From the NCBI GenBank assembly GCA_002304785.1, contig DBMG01000184.1, forward strand, positions 11,611 through 36,551: DNA of 24,941 bases. Reading direction: 5' to 3'. Below, in pieces: positions 15,995-23,378 of the stretch. The notes beneath the pieces are model-generated. The model did not search any database. It was not told the DNA's origin and saw only the letters and a program-made list of their open reading frames with translations. The position numbers and the translations under genes were made by a program. Numbering within the stretch: the first letter of the stretch is position 1; each line of letters opens with the position of its first letter. Source of the stretch: Candidatus Accumulibacter sp. UBA704. Its GTDB lineage: Bacteria > Pseudomonadota > Gammaproteobacteria > Burkholderiales > Rhodocyclaceae.

Positions 15995-16852
15995 ATGAAC
16001 GGAGAGAACGCCTTGCCCCGCCTCCTGTTGCTCGTTTTCCTGTTTTCCCTCGGCCTTGGCGCCCGCGCTCAACCGGCAGCCTCCGAACCCGCCTTGCCGC
16101 TTTTCGACGCCCACCTGCATTACAACTGGGAGCCGTCGCCGCGGGTACCGCTCGATCAGGCCCTGGAACTCTTCAAACGTACCGGAGTGCGCGGCATTCT
16201 CGCCAACAGCCGGCCGAATGCGGGCACCCACGCGTTGTACGCCAGGCGTTCGGAAGCGCTCCAGGTCGTGCCCTTCCTGCGTCCGTACCGGGTCCGCGCA
16301 GATGTCACGAGCTGGTTCAACAACCCGGAGACCATGACACTGATCCGCGAGGAATTCCGGCACGGCTATTTCGCCGGAATCGGCGAGTTCCACCTGCACG
16401 GCGATGAAGCCCGTTCCCCTGTGGTGGCCGACATGATACGTTTCGCGCGGGAACACCGGATGATGTTGCACGCCCACAGTGATGTCCCGGCGCTGGACAT
16501 TCTGTTCAAACTCTACCCCGACGCGCGCATCATCTGGGCGCACACGGGGTTTTCGTTACAGGCGGACGAAGTAGACCGCATGCTGCGCACCTACCCCGGG
16601 TTGATCGCCGAACTGTCGTACCGTGGCGGGATTACCGACAGTTCGGGGACAATCTCCTCCGACTGGCGGAGACTGTTTGAAAAGTACCCGGATCGTTTCC
16701 TGCTCGGTTCCGACACGTGGATCGACGAGCGCTGGGATTCCTACGCACGAATCATGGGCGATTACCGTCCCTGGCTCGCGCAATTGCCGCCTGAAGTTGC
16801 GCGGCAGATAGCCTGGGGCAACGCGGCGCGCCTGTTCCGCCTGAAGCCCTGA
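15995..16852 (+). CDS. Exported metal-dependent amidohydrolase (amidohydrolase-2 type)
   Basis: This is a TIM-barrel hydrolase of the amidohydrolase superfamily; the substrate is unknown. The 285-residue product has a signal peptide (about residues 1-25, ending GLGARA before Q26). Barrel metal ligands are likely H40 and H42 (FDAHLH), H161 or H159 (LHAHSD), H183 (WAHTG) and D240 (LLGSDTW). E131 with H133/H135 (GEFHLHGD) may also line the site. GAGAGAAG lies just before the ATG. It precedes tetR by 170 nt on the same strand, but tetR has its own promoter, so linkage to the downstream regulon is uncertain. Confidence 0.85.
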   Translation: MNGENALPRLLLLVFLFSLGLGARAQPAASEPALPLFDAHLHYNWEPSPRVPLDQALELFKRTGVRGILANSRPNAGTHALYARRSEALQVVPFLRPYRVRADVTSWFNNPETMTLIREEFRHGYFAGIGEFHLHGDEARSPVVADMIRFAREHRMMLHAHSDVPALDILFKLYPDARIIWAHTGFSLQADEVDRMLRTYPGLIAELSYRGGITDSSGTISSDWRRLFEKYPDRFLLGSDTWIDERWDSYARIMGDYRPWLAQLPPEVARQIAWGNAARLFRLKP

Positions 16853-16932
16853 CGGCCGGCGCCCCGGCGCATCAATCCGGCCCGAAGCTGTATTTTCAAC
16901 TCACGGCGACATCATCCAACGTGCTTCGGACG

Positions 16933-16964
16933 CTCTCGCATGCTTTCACTCTCGCATGTTTTCA
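16933..16964 (+). repeat. Tandem 16-bp direct repeat upstream of the tetR promoter
   Basis: Two adjacent 16-mers, CTCTCGCATGCTTTCA (16933-16948) and CTCTCGCATGTTTTCA (16949-16964), differ at one base. The second ends one base before the -35 of the tetR promoter. They could be a small duplication or an activator site. Confidence 0.85.
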
Positions 16965-16965
16965 A

Positions 16966-16994
16966 TTGACACTATTGCCGGCAGGGTCTAAATT
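16966..16994 (+). promoter_or_regulatory. Sigma-70 promoter of tetR
   Basis: TTGACA (16966-16971), a 17-nt spacer, then TAAATT (16989-16994). The -35 is perfect, and the -10 matches 4 of 6. The predicted start site near 17001 falls inside the inverted repeat at 16998-17013. Confidence 0.7.
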
Positions 16995-16997
16995 CAC

Positions 16998-17013
16998 CCG
17001 ACTTGTCAGTCGG
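16998..17013. promoter_or_regulatory. Putative TetR operator at the tetR start site
   Basis: CCGACT-TGTC-AGTCGG is a perfect 6-bp inverted repeat with a 4-nt spacer. It covers the predicted transcription start and reaches into the GGTGAG ribosome-binding site 5 nt before the ATG. The same arms and spacer length recur at 17683-17702, which supports autorepression. Confidence 0.75.
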
Positions 17014-17022
17014 TGAGTCAGA

Positions 17023-17664
17023 ATGAAACAGGGTTTCTTTCATCTTCCCCCGGAAAAGCAGGAAACCATCCTTGCCGCTGCGCTGGCCGAATTCGGCGCG
17101 AACGACTACGCCGCCGCTTCGCTGGACCGTATCGTCGCCGCGGCGGGAATCTCCAAGGGCGGTCTGTACGAATACATTGCGTCCAAGGAGGAACTGTACC
17201 TTTACTGCATGGAACGGACATGGAGCGATCTGTACCGCCATATCCGCGAGCAGATCGTCCTGGCGGAGAAGCCCCTGCCGGCCGACATCCTGGAACGCTT
17301 CCTGAGCGTATCCCGGATCGCCATTGAATGGTATCTGGTCAATCGCTCGATGCTCGGCCTGCTGGTCCGCATTGCCCGCCTGCCGCGGGATGAACTGGCG
17401 CTCAAGGCCCAAGCCGTATTCGAGACCCATTTTGCGGAAGTGTTTTCCGGCCTCGATGTATCCCGACTCGGTCATCCGCTCGAGCAGTTGATCGATCTGA
17501 TCAAGTGGCTGCTGGCCAAGACGCGCAAGGACGTGCTCATGGAAATGGAGGCGGGACGTTCACCCGAAGAAGTGCGCCGCGCCTATCTCGACGAGTGGGC
17601 CTTCTTCTGTTCGGTGCTGGCCAGGGGGATTTATCGTCCGCAAGAGTCCGGCAACGCAGGGTAG
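17023..17664 (+). CDS. TetR/AcrR-family transcriptional regulator
   Basis: This is a ligand-responsive repressor. The 213-residue product has an N-terminal TetR helix-turn-helix at about residues 33-52 (SLDRIVAAAGISKGGLYEYI) after helix ETILAAALAEFG. Its C-terminal helical domain is typical for ligand binding and dimerisation and is not assignable to a known effector. The ATG at 17023 follows GGTGAG. Its own promoter carries an inverted repeat that is found again just before the symporter genes 55 nt downstream. It therefore most likely represses itself and the transport genes. It could be a PaaR-like regulator of phenylacetate genes by context, but I cannot show that from sequence. Confidence 0.93.
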   Translation: MKQGFFHLPPEKQETILAAALAEFGANDYAAASLDRIVAAAGISKGGLYEYIASKEELYLYCMERTWSDLYRHIREQIVLAEKPLPADILERFLSVSRIAIEWYLVNRSMLGLLVRIARLPRDELALKAQAVFETHFAEVFSGLDVSRLGHPLEQLIDLIKWLLAKTRKDVLMEMEAGRSPEEVRRAYLDEWAFFCSVLARGIYRPQESGNAG

Positions 17665-17682
17665 GGAAAAAATTTTAAAAAC

Positions 17683-17702
17683 GACCGACTCGCCAGTCGG
17701 TC
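17683..17702. promoter_or_regulatory. Putative TetR operator before the symporter operon
   Basis: GACCGACT-CGCC-AGTCGGTC is a perfect 8-bp inverted repeat with a 4-nt spacer, in the 55-nt gap between tetR and the small accessory gene. An A/T-rich run (17667-17681) lies immediately upstream and may contain the -10, but no good -35 is seen. Confidence 0.8.
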
Positions 17703-17719
17703 ACTTTCTGGGGGGCGCC

Positions 17720-17908
17720 ATGTTGGGATTGGGGGATTGGGGAGTCGGTCTGGCATTCGTGCTGACGCTGGGGTCGGCGGCCTTGTGTGCCGTCTACGGC
17801 TTTTTGAACTGGAACAAACCGGCCCCGGCCGAAGAGGCGCGTGAAATCGCCGAGGAGGAAGCCTGGGAGAAAACCGAGATGGCCCATACGGAAGGAGAAA
17901 GACAATGA
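17720..17908 (+). CDS. Symporter small accessory protein
   Basis: The 62-residue protein has one membrane helix (about residues 9-30, VGLAFVLTLGSAALCAVYGFL) followed by a short WNKP turn and a highly charged, glutamate-rich cytoplasmic tail. Small proteins of this design are known directly upstream of sodium:solute symporter genes and are thought to assist the transporter. GGGGGG lies a few bases before the ATG. The stop codon overlaps the symporter start as ATGA, so the two are translationally coupled. Its function is inferred only from size, topology and position. Confidence 0.85.
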   Translation: MLGLGDWGVGLAFVLTLGSAALCAVYGFLNWNKPAPAEEAREIAEEEAWEKTEMAHTEGERQ

Positions 17909-19497
17909 ACGCGACCGTGGCCGTTACAACCATGTTTTACCTTGCGATCACCGCTGCCCTGGGATATCTGGGTTACCGCCAGACCTCCAGCGCCAAGGAC
18001 TATCTACTGGCCGGCCGCAAGGTACACCCGGTAATCATGGCCGTTTCCTACGGCTCGACCTTCATCTCGACCGCCGCCATCGTCGGTTTCGGCGGCGCGG
18101 CAGCCGTGTTCGGCATGGGCATCCTGTGGCTGACCGTGCTCAACATCTTCCTCGGCATCTTCATTGCATTCATCGTCTTCGGCAAACGCACGCGCGGCAT
18201 GGGGCACAAGCTCGACGCCCACACTTTCCCGGAATTCCTCGGCAGACGTTTCGACTCGACCTTCCTGCAAGTGGCCGCCGCAGCCGTCATCTTTATCGCA
18301 ATGCCACTCTATGCCGGAGCGGTAATGCTCGGCGGCGTGAGCTTCTTGACCGTGGCGCTGGGACTCTCCCAGAACATGGCGCTGCTGACCATCGTGCTGA
18401 TCGTCGGCCTGTACGTTATGTTCGGCGGGATGAAAGGCGTGCTGTACACCGACGCTTTCCAGGGCGGGATCATGGTCGTCGGCATGGTCATCCTGTTGTG
18501 GTTCGCCTACAGCGGGCTGGGAGGTGTCGTCACTGCCCACGAACAGCTGACCGCCATGGCCGACAAGGTTCCGGCAGCGTTCACCGGCAAGGGGCACCGC
18601 GGCTGGACAGCCATGCCCGAACTGTTCTCGCCGTTGTGGTGGACCCTGATCTCGACCGTGGTGCTGGGGGTGGGCATCGGCGTGCTGGCGCAGCCGCAGC
18701 TGGTGGTACGCTTCATGACCGTCAAGAGCGACCGCGAACTCAATCGCGGCGTGGTGATCGGCGGACTCTTCATCATGCTGATGACCGGCGTGGCGTTCGT
18801 CGTCGGCGCCTTGTCGAACGTCTATTTCTTCAGTTCCGCGGGCAAGATCGCCGTGGCCGCCGCGGGGTCGCCGGACAACGTTATCCCGCTGTTCATCAAG
18901 CAGAATCTCCCCGAGTGGTTCACCGCCGTCTTCATGATCACCCTGCTCTCGGCAGCGATGTCGACCATGAGCTCGCAGTTCCACACCATGGGCTCGGCAG
19001 TCGGCCACGATATCCTGGAAAAGGGCCTGGGCCGGAAATCGGCGCGTCCGATACGCGTGGTGCGCATCGCCATGCTTGCCGGCATCCTGATCACCACGCT
19101 GACGGCGCATTATCTTCCGGCGTTCTTCAAGTCCGGGGCCACGATCATCGTGAACGGCACCGCACTGTTCTTCGGCCTTTGCGCCGGAGCCTTCCTCGCG
19201 ATCTATGCACTCGGCCTCTTCTGGAAGGGAATCACCCGAGCCGGCGCGGTCAGCGGTTTCATCAGCGGCCTGTTGGTCAGTTTGTTCGTGCTCTTCTTCG
19301 TGTTCGAGAAGGTGGCCAAGCCGCTCGGGCTGTGCGAAGCGTTATTCGGGGTGCCCACCCTGGGCGCCGGAACGCCGCTCGGCAACATCGACCCGCTGGT
19401 CTTCGCCGTGCCGGTTTCGCTGCTCTTTGCGGTAGTCGTCAGCCTGTTCACACCGAGACTCGGAGACGCCCATCTGGCGGCATGTTTCCCGGACTGA
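17905..19497 (+). CDS. Sodium:solute symporter (SSS family)
   Basis: This is a secondary transporter that imports an organic solute with Na+. The 530-residue product has about 13 hydrophobic helices and starts with an outward helix then TSSAKDYLLAGRKV, typical of SSS proteins. A Na+-site helix SAAMSTMSSQFHTMG is seen near residue 350. GGMKGVLYTDAFQGGIM is another family signature. It follows its accessory gene with a 4-base overlap and precedes a CoA ligase, so a carboxylate such as phenylacetate is a reasonable substrate guess. Acetate/propionate-type or other carboxylates remain possible. Expression is probably controlled by the operator at 17683. Confidence 0.92.
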   Translation: MNATVAVTTMFYLAITAALGYLGYRQTSSAKDYLLAGRKVHPVIMAVSYGSTFISTAAIVGFGGAAAVFGMGILWLTVLNIFLGIFIAFIVFGKRTRGMGHKLDAHTFPEFLGRRFDSTFLQVAAAAVIFIAMPLYAGAVMLGGVSFLTVALGLSQNMALLTIVLIVGLYVMFGGMKGVLYTDAFQGGIMVVGMVILLWFAYSGLGGVVTAHEQLTAMADKVPAAFTGKGHRGWTAMPELFSPLWWTLISTVVLGVGIGVLAQPQLVVRFMTVKSDRELNRGVVIGGLFIMLMTGVAFVVGALSNVYFFSSAGKIAVAAAGSPDNVIPLFIKQNLPEWFTAVFMITLLSAAMSTMSSQFHTMGSAVGHDILEKGLGRKSARPIRVVRIAMLAGILITTLTAHYLPAFFKSGATIIVNGTALFFGLCAGAFLAIYALGLFWKGITRAGAVSGFISGLLVSLFVLFFVFEKVAKPLGLCEALFGVPTLGAGTPLGNIDPLVFAVPVSLLFAVVVSLFTPRLGDAHLAACFPD

Positions 19498-19508
19498 CTT
19501 CGATGAGT

Positions 19509-19526
19509 GGGAGCTTTCGGGCTCCC
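19509..19526 (+). terminator. Weak hairpin terminator after the symporter
   Basis: GGGAGC pairs with GCTCCC around TTTCGG and is followed by GTTTCACT. It lies 11 nt after the symporter stop. The stem is short and the T run is only three, so partial read-through into paaK is likely. Confidence 0.45.
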
Positions 19527-19545
19527 GTTTCACTCTGACACGGGT

Positions 19546-19574
19546 TTGACTGAACCGTATCGGTCGGGGATAGT
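19546..19574 (+). promoter_or_regulatory. Candidate sigma-70 promoter of paaK
   Basis: TTGACT (19546-19551), 17 nt, GATAGT (19569-19574). The -35 matches 5 of 6 and the -10 matches 4 of 6. The spacer contains ACCG-TAT-CGGT followed by CGG, which includes a TCGG half-site like those of the TetR operators. It lies about 60 nt before the paaK ATG. Confidence 0.4.
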
Positions 19575-19632
19575 ACCCGTCCTGCCACAAGGGTCATCCG
19601 CGCGCACCATCCTTCATCGCACCGAGGTTGTC

Positions 19633-20931
19633 ATGTACTGGGAACAATCGCTGGAAACGCTCGACCGCAGCAGCCTTGAGAAACTGCAGATCGAACGCCT
19701 GACGAACTCGCTGCAGTTGGCCGTCCGCTCTTCGCATTACGGGAGATGCCCCGCGATCGGGCGCCTGCTTGATTCCGGCATCAAATCGATCGAGCAGATC
19801 CGCGACCTGCCCTTCACCACCAAGGACGACCTGCGGCGCGATTTCCCATGGGGCTTTCTCGCGGCGGATAAGAAGGATGTCGTCCGCCTGCACAGTTCCA
19901 GCGGCACGACCGGTAACCCGACGGTGGTCTATCACAACCGGCACGACCTCGACAGCTGGGCGAACCTGATGGCCCGCTCGCTCTACGCCGCCGGGGTGCG
20001 CGAAACGGATGTTTTCCAGAACATCTGCGGCTATGGACTGTTCACCGGCGGACTCGGCTTCCAGTACGGCATCGAAAAGCTCGGCTGCCTGAGCATCCCG
20101 GCGGGTGCCGGCAACAGCCCGCGCCAGATCAAGCTGATGCGCGACTTCGGCACAACCGTGGCGCACGCCATCCCGAGCTATCTCGGGCGGCTGTTCGACG
20201 TGTTCAAGGAAGAAGATCTCGATCCGCGCGAGGACACCCGACTACACACCTTGGTCATCGGCGCCGAGCCACATACGGAAGAGCACCGCCGCCGCATCGA
20301 GGAGATGTTCGGCGTCCGGGCATTCAACTCCTTCGGGCTCTCGGAAATGAACGGCCCCGGCGTGGCCTTCGAGTGTATTGAGCAGAACGGGCTGCACGTC
20401 TGGGAAGACGCCTTCGTGGTCGAAATCATCGATCCGGACACTCTCGAGCCAGTCCCGGACGGCGAAATCGGCGAACTGGTCATGACCACGCTCGACCGAC
20501 AGGCCATGCCGGTGATCCGCTTCCGCACGCGCGACCTGACGCGCATCCTTCCCGGCCCCTGCCCCTGCGGACGCACCCATCGACGCCTGGACCGCATTTC
20601 CGGCCGCTCGGACGACATGTTCATCATCAAGGGCTGCAACGTCTTCCCGATGCAGGTCGAGGGCATCCTGATGAAGCTGCCGGAAGTCGGCGATGACTAC
20701 CGCATCATCCTCCAGACGATCGAGGACCAGGATGAAATGATCGTCGAAGTCGAAGTCAAGAAGGACTGGTTCCGCGGCGACTTGACCTTGCTTGATCGCC
20801 TGCAGAAACACATCACCCACCTGATCCGCGACGAGGTTCTGGTGCGCCCGCTGATCAGGCTGGTCGAGCCGGGATCGATTCCCAAGGCGGAAGGGAAAGC
20901 CGTGCGGGTTCTCGACCAACGCAGGAAATGA
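19633..20931 (+). CDS. paaK: Phenylacetate-CoA ligase-like enzyme (PaaK type)
   Basis: PaaK-type ligases activate aryl- or alkyl-acetates to CoA thioesters using ATP via an acyl-adenylate. The 432-residue product has the family's length. It has P-loop HSSSGTTGNPTVV (about 87-99), the FNSFGLSEMNGPG segment, RFRTRDLTR, CPCGRTHRRLDRISGRSDD, IKGCNVFP with the hinge region, and C-terminal SIPKAEGKAVRV with the catalytic lysine area. ATG at 19633 follows GAGG and begins MYWEQSLETL; a longer in-frame start at 19507 would add unrelated sequence. It is followed by an ACT-domain gene after 19 nt, a pairing frequent with arylacetate ligases. Substrate specificity (phenylacetate, indoleacetate or other) cannot be read from sequence. 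Confidence 0.92.
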   Translation: MYWEQSLETLDRSSLEKLQIERLTNSLQLAVRSSHYGRCPAIGRLLDSGIKSIEQIRDLPFTTKDDLRRDFPWGFLAADKKDVVRLHSSSGTTGNPTVVYHNRHDLDSWANLMARSLYAAGVRETDVFQNICGYGLFTGGLGFQYGIEKLGCLSIPAGAGNSPRQIKLMRDFGTTVAHAIPSYLGRLFDVFKEEDLDPREDTRLHTLVIGAEPHTEEHRRRIEEMFGVRAFNSFGLSEMNGPGVAFECIEQNGLHVWEDAFVVEIIDPDTLEPVPDGEIGELVMTTLDRQAMPVIRFRTRDLTRILPGPCPCGRTHRRLDRISGRSDDMFIIKGCNVFPMQVEGILMKLPEVGDDYRIILQTIEDQDEMIVEVEVKKDWFRGDLTLLDRLQKHITHLIRDEVLVRPLIRLVEPGSIPKAEGKAVRVLDQRRK

Positions 20932-20950
20932 ACACATCAGGAGTTCGAAA

Positions 20951-21382
20951 ATGACTTATCAGGTATCGGTGTTCCTCGAAAACCGTCTGGGCCGACTGGA
21001 AAAAGTCACGGCCCTCCTGCGCGAAGCGCAAATCAACATCCGCTCGATCCACCTCAACCACACGGCCAACGACTGGGGCATCCTCAATCTCGTCGTATCC
21101 AGGCCCGAACTGGCTTGCGAAAAACTCAACGCGAGCGGCATGTCGGCGGCGCTGCGCGAGATCGTGGTGCTCACGATGGACGACAAGCCGGGCGGACTCG
21201 ACGTCTTACTCAAAGCCATCGCCGGTGCGGGCGTCAGTTTCACCAACGCCTACGGTCGCATCGTCAATGAAGGCGGCAGCGCGTTCTTCATGGTCGATGT
21301 GCAGGACATTCCCGAGGCCAGATCACGACTGGCCGGCGCCGGTCTCGAAATCATCGAGGATGCGCAGGTCTACGGTTCCTGA
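20951..21382 (+). CDS. Tandem ACT-domain protein
   Basis: The 143-residue protein consists of two ACT domains (about 3-68 and 70-140), each starting with a hydrophobic strand and a short Gly-rich turn (VFLENRLGRLEKVTALL; LTMDDKPGGLDVLLKAI). ACT domains bind small ligands, often amino acids, and regulate partner enzymes. No catalytic domain is present. It lies 19 nt after paaK, with AGGAG upstream of its ATG, and is probably in the same operon. It may sense an aromatic amino acid or its breakdown product and adjust the ligase, but that is inference from context. Confidence 0.9.
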   Translation: MTYQVSVFLENRLGRLEKVTALLREAQINIRSIHLNHTANDWGILNLVVSRPELACEKLNASGMSAALREIVVLTMDDKPGGLDVLLKAIAGAGVSFTNAYGRIVNEGGSAFFMVDVQDIPEARSRLAGAGLEIIEDAQVYGS

Positions 21383-21462
21383 CCGCTTCTCTTGCCAGCA
21401 CTGCCGGCCGAACCTCACATCAACGGCAAGACACCGCGCCGCCCGATCCCAAGCGGCACCGC

Positions 21463-22353
21463 TCACGGATTCATCCTGCGGAACTGCAGCGGCGTCACGC
21501 CAAGCTCCTCGCGCAAGCGTCTACTCAGGTGACTGGCATGGGCGAAGCCGCAAGCCGCTGCGATCTGCCCCAATGGCAGACGGGTCTGTTTCAGGCACTC
21601 GCAGGCGCGGGCAAAACGGCGCTGGGCGACCCAGGCGTGGGGCGTCACTCCCATCGAAACGCGGAACATGCGGGCGAAGTGAAATTCCGACAGAGATGCC
21701 TGAGCCGCCAGATCGGCCAGCGTAAGGTCGTCGTGCAGATGCGTTTCGATCCATTCGACGACACGGCGCCTCGCCGCGGCGGAAAGCCCTCCGCGCGGAC
21801 GCAGGGCGGCGCTCCGATGCAGCGGACGCGCCGCCGCCAGCACCAAATGATCGAGCGCCGCGTGGCTGGCCGAATCGATCGCCAGACGTGCGTCGTGCGA
21901 CTCCCACTGGCAGCCCGCCAGCATGGCAGCCCAACGGGCCAGTTCGGCATCTTCGGAGAATATCCGCTCGTCCAGGGTAACGGCCCGTGGTTCGGCGTCC
22001 AGGAGGCGAACCACCCGGTCGGCCCATGCCCGGCTGGACACGTAGAGATGGAGGAAGCGCAGGCTACCCTCGACGACCCACGGAAACTCGCCCTCGGCCG
22101 GCATCAGGCAGACCCGGCCGGGGGAGCCGCGTGATTCGGGCCGCCCGGCCAAGTACGTGCCGAATCCTCCAGCGAGGTAGACCGACACTGTATGGTGGCC
22201 AGGCGCGTGGTAACTCGGTGTGGCATCCTTGTTCGACCACTGCGCCAGCCGCAGGCCATCGCCCAGCGTGCAGGCGCGTTCCAGGCGGGCATGGCAATGG
22301 CTGAGCACGTCGAAGACGCTCCGGCCGGAAGAATCGGAATGGCTCTTGTCCAT
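21463..22353 (-). CDS. AraC-family transcriptional regulator
   Basis: The 296-residue product has an N-terminal cupin-like sensing half (YHAPGHHTVSVYLAGG, VCLMPAEGEFPWV) and a C-terminal AraC DNA-binding domain with two helix-turn-helix units. These are LTLADLAAQASLSEFHFARMF near residue 205 and LPLGQIAAACGFAHASHLSRR near 255, ending GVTPLQFRR. The ATG at 22351-22353 has AGGA 7 nt upstream; a GTG two codons earlier is too close to it. It is divergent from an EamA transporter over 130 nt, so it probably regulates that gene and itself. The effector is unknown. Confidence 0.93.
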   Translation of the reverse strand: MDKSHSDSSGRSVFDVLSHCHARLERACTLGDGLRLAQWSNKDATPSYHAPGHHTVSVYLAGGFGTYLAGRPESRGSPGRVCLMPAEGEFPWVVEGSLRFLHLYVSSRAWADRVVRLLDAEPRAVTLDERIFSEDAELARWAAMLAGCQWESHDARLAIDSASHAALDHLVLAAARPLHRSAALRPRGGLSAAARRRVVEWIETHLHDDLTLADLAAQASLSEFHFARMFRVSMGVTPHAWVAQRRFARACECLKQTRLPLGQIAAACGFAHASHLSRRLREELGVTPLQFRRMNP

Positions 22354-22483
22354 GGCCACATCCTACCGCACCCAATCCGGGACACATCATCGCGGCAAAT
22401 CGATGCGCAGGATTATGCAATCGCGGCGCACGGAATCCGCCCACACTGGCGCCAAGAACTCTCGACCTCTAGCTCACCTTGCC

Positions 22484-23377
22484 ATGGATCTCGCCCTCTA
22501 CTCGCTGGTCGTCTTGATCTGGGGAACCACCTGGATCGCCCTGAAATGGCAGCTCGGCATCGTGCCGATTCCATTGTCGATCGCCTACCGCTTCGCGCTG
22601 GCCGCGATCGTCCTGTTCGCCCTGCTGGCCTGGAAACGGGACGCGCGGCGCCCGCCCGCCGGGGCGCTCGGGCTGATCGCCGCGCAGGGCCTGTGCCTGT
22701 TCTGCCTGAATTTCGTGTGCTTCCTGAACGCCAGCCTGACCGTGCCGAGCGGCCTCGTGGCCGTCGTGTTCTCCACCTCAACACTGTGGAACGCCTTGCT
22801 GGCCAAGCTGATCCTGCGCCGTGCGATCGCTCCCCAGGTGATCGCGGGCGGCGCACTGGGGCTGATCGGGCTGCTACTACTATTCTGGCCGCAGGTAGCC
22901 GGCCACGAGCGTAGCGCCGCGATGCTTGGCGGATTGGCCTGGGCGCTTTCCGGCACCCTGTGCTTCTCCTCCGGCAATCTGCTCTCGTCGGCGATGCAGG
23001 CGCGCGGACTCAAGCCCGCTCAGACCAATGCCTGGGGCATGGCCTTCGGCGCTTTGCTGTTGCTGGCATTCTGCCTCGCCAGCGGTACGCCGTTCGCGTT
23101 CGACCCGAGCCCGCGCTACGTCGGCGCCCTGCTCTACCTGGCGCTTCCCGGATCGGTCATCGGCTTTACGGCCTACCTCACGTTGGTCGGACGACTCGGC
23201 CCGGAGCGGGCTGCTTACTGCACGGTGCTCTTTCCCGTCGTGGCGCTCAACGTGTCGGCCCTGTTCGAGGATTACCACTGGAGCGCCAGCGCCCTGGCCG
23301 GCCTGGCGCTGGTCATGCTGGGCAATGTGCTGGTGTTCCGACGCAAGCCACCGCGGCCCGCGCACGCCGCGCGCTGA
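22484..23377 (+). CDS. EamA/DMT-family transporter
   Basis: This is a drug/metabolite-transporter superfamily member, usually an exporter of metabolites or amino acids. The 297-residue product has about ten membrane helices in two EamA repeats. The first begins MDLALYSLVVLIWGTTWIA, with the WGTTW motif, and the second runs from about residue 145. The frame is open further upstream to 22220, but the ATG at 22484 gives the family start and leaves the upstream gap for regulation by the divergent AraC gene. Its stop codon lies one base from the clpB stop codon. Confidence 0.9.
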   Translation: MDLALYSLVVLIWGTTWIALKWQLGIVPIPLSIAYRFALAAIVLFALLAWKRDARRPPAGALGLIAAQGLCLFCLNFVCFLNASLTVPSGLVAVVFSTSTLWNALLAKLILRRAIAPQVIAGGALGLIGLLLLFWPQVAGHERSAAMLGGLAWALSGTLCFSSGNLLSSAMQARGLKPAQTNAWGMAFGALLLLAFCLASGTPFAFDPSPRYVGALLYLALPGSVIGFTAYLTLVGRLGPERAAYCTVLFPVVALNVSALFEDYHWSASALAGLALVMLGNVLVFRRKPPRPAHAAR

Positions 23378-23378
23378 G

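Noticed and set aside
18004..19110. 368-codon open frame on the minus strand opposite the symporter
   Set aside because: Its His/Asp/Gln-rich translation is the usual reverse complement of a hydrophobic membrane-protein gene.
17841..19538. 565-codon overlapping frame on the same strand as the symporter
   Set aside because: The symporter frame gives membrane helices and the Na+-site motif; this frame gives an arginine/histidine-rich, non-globular translation.
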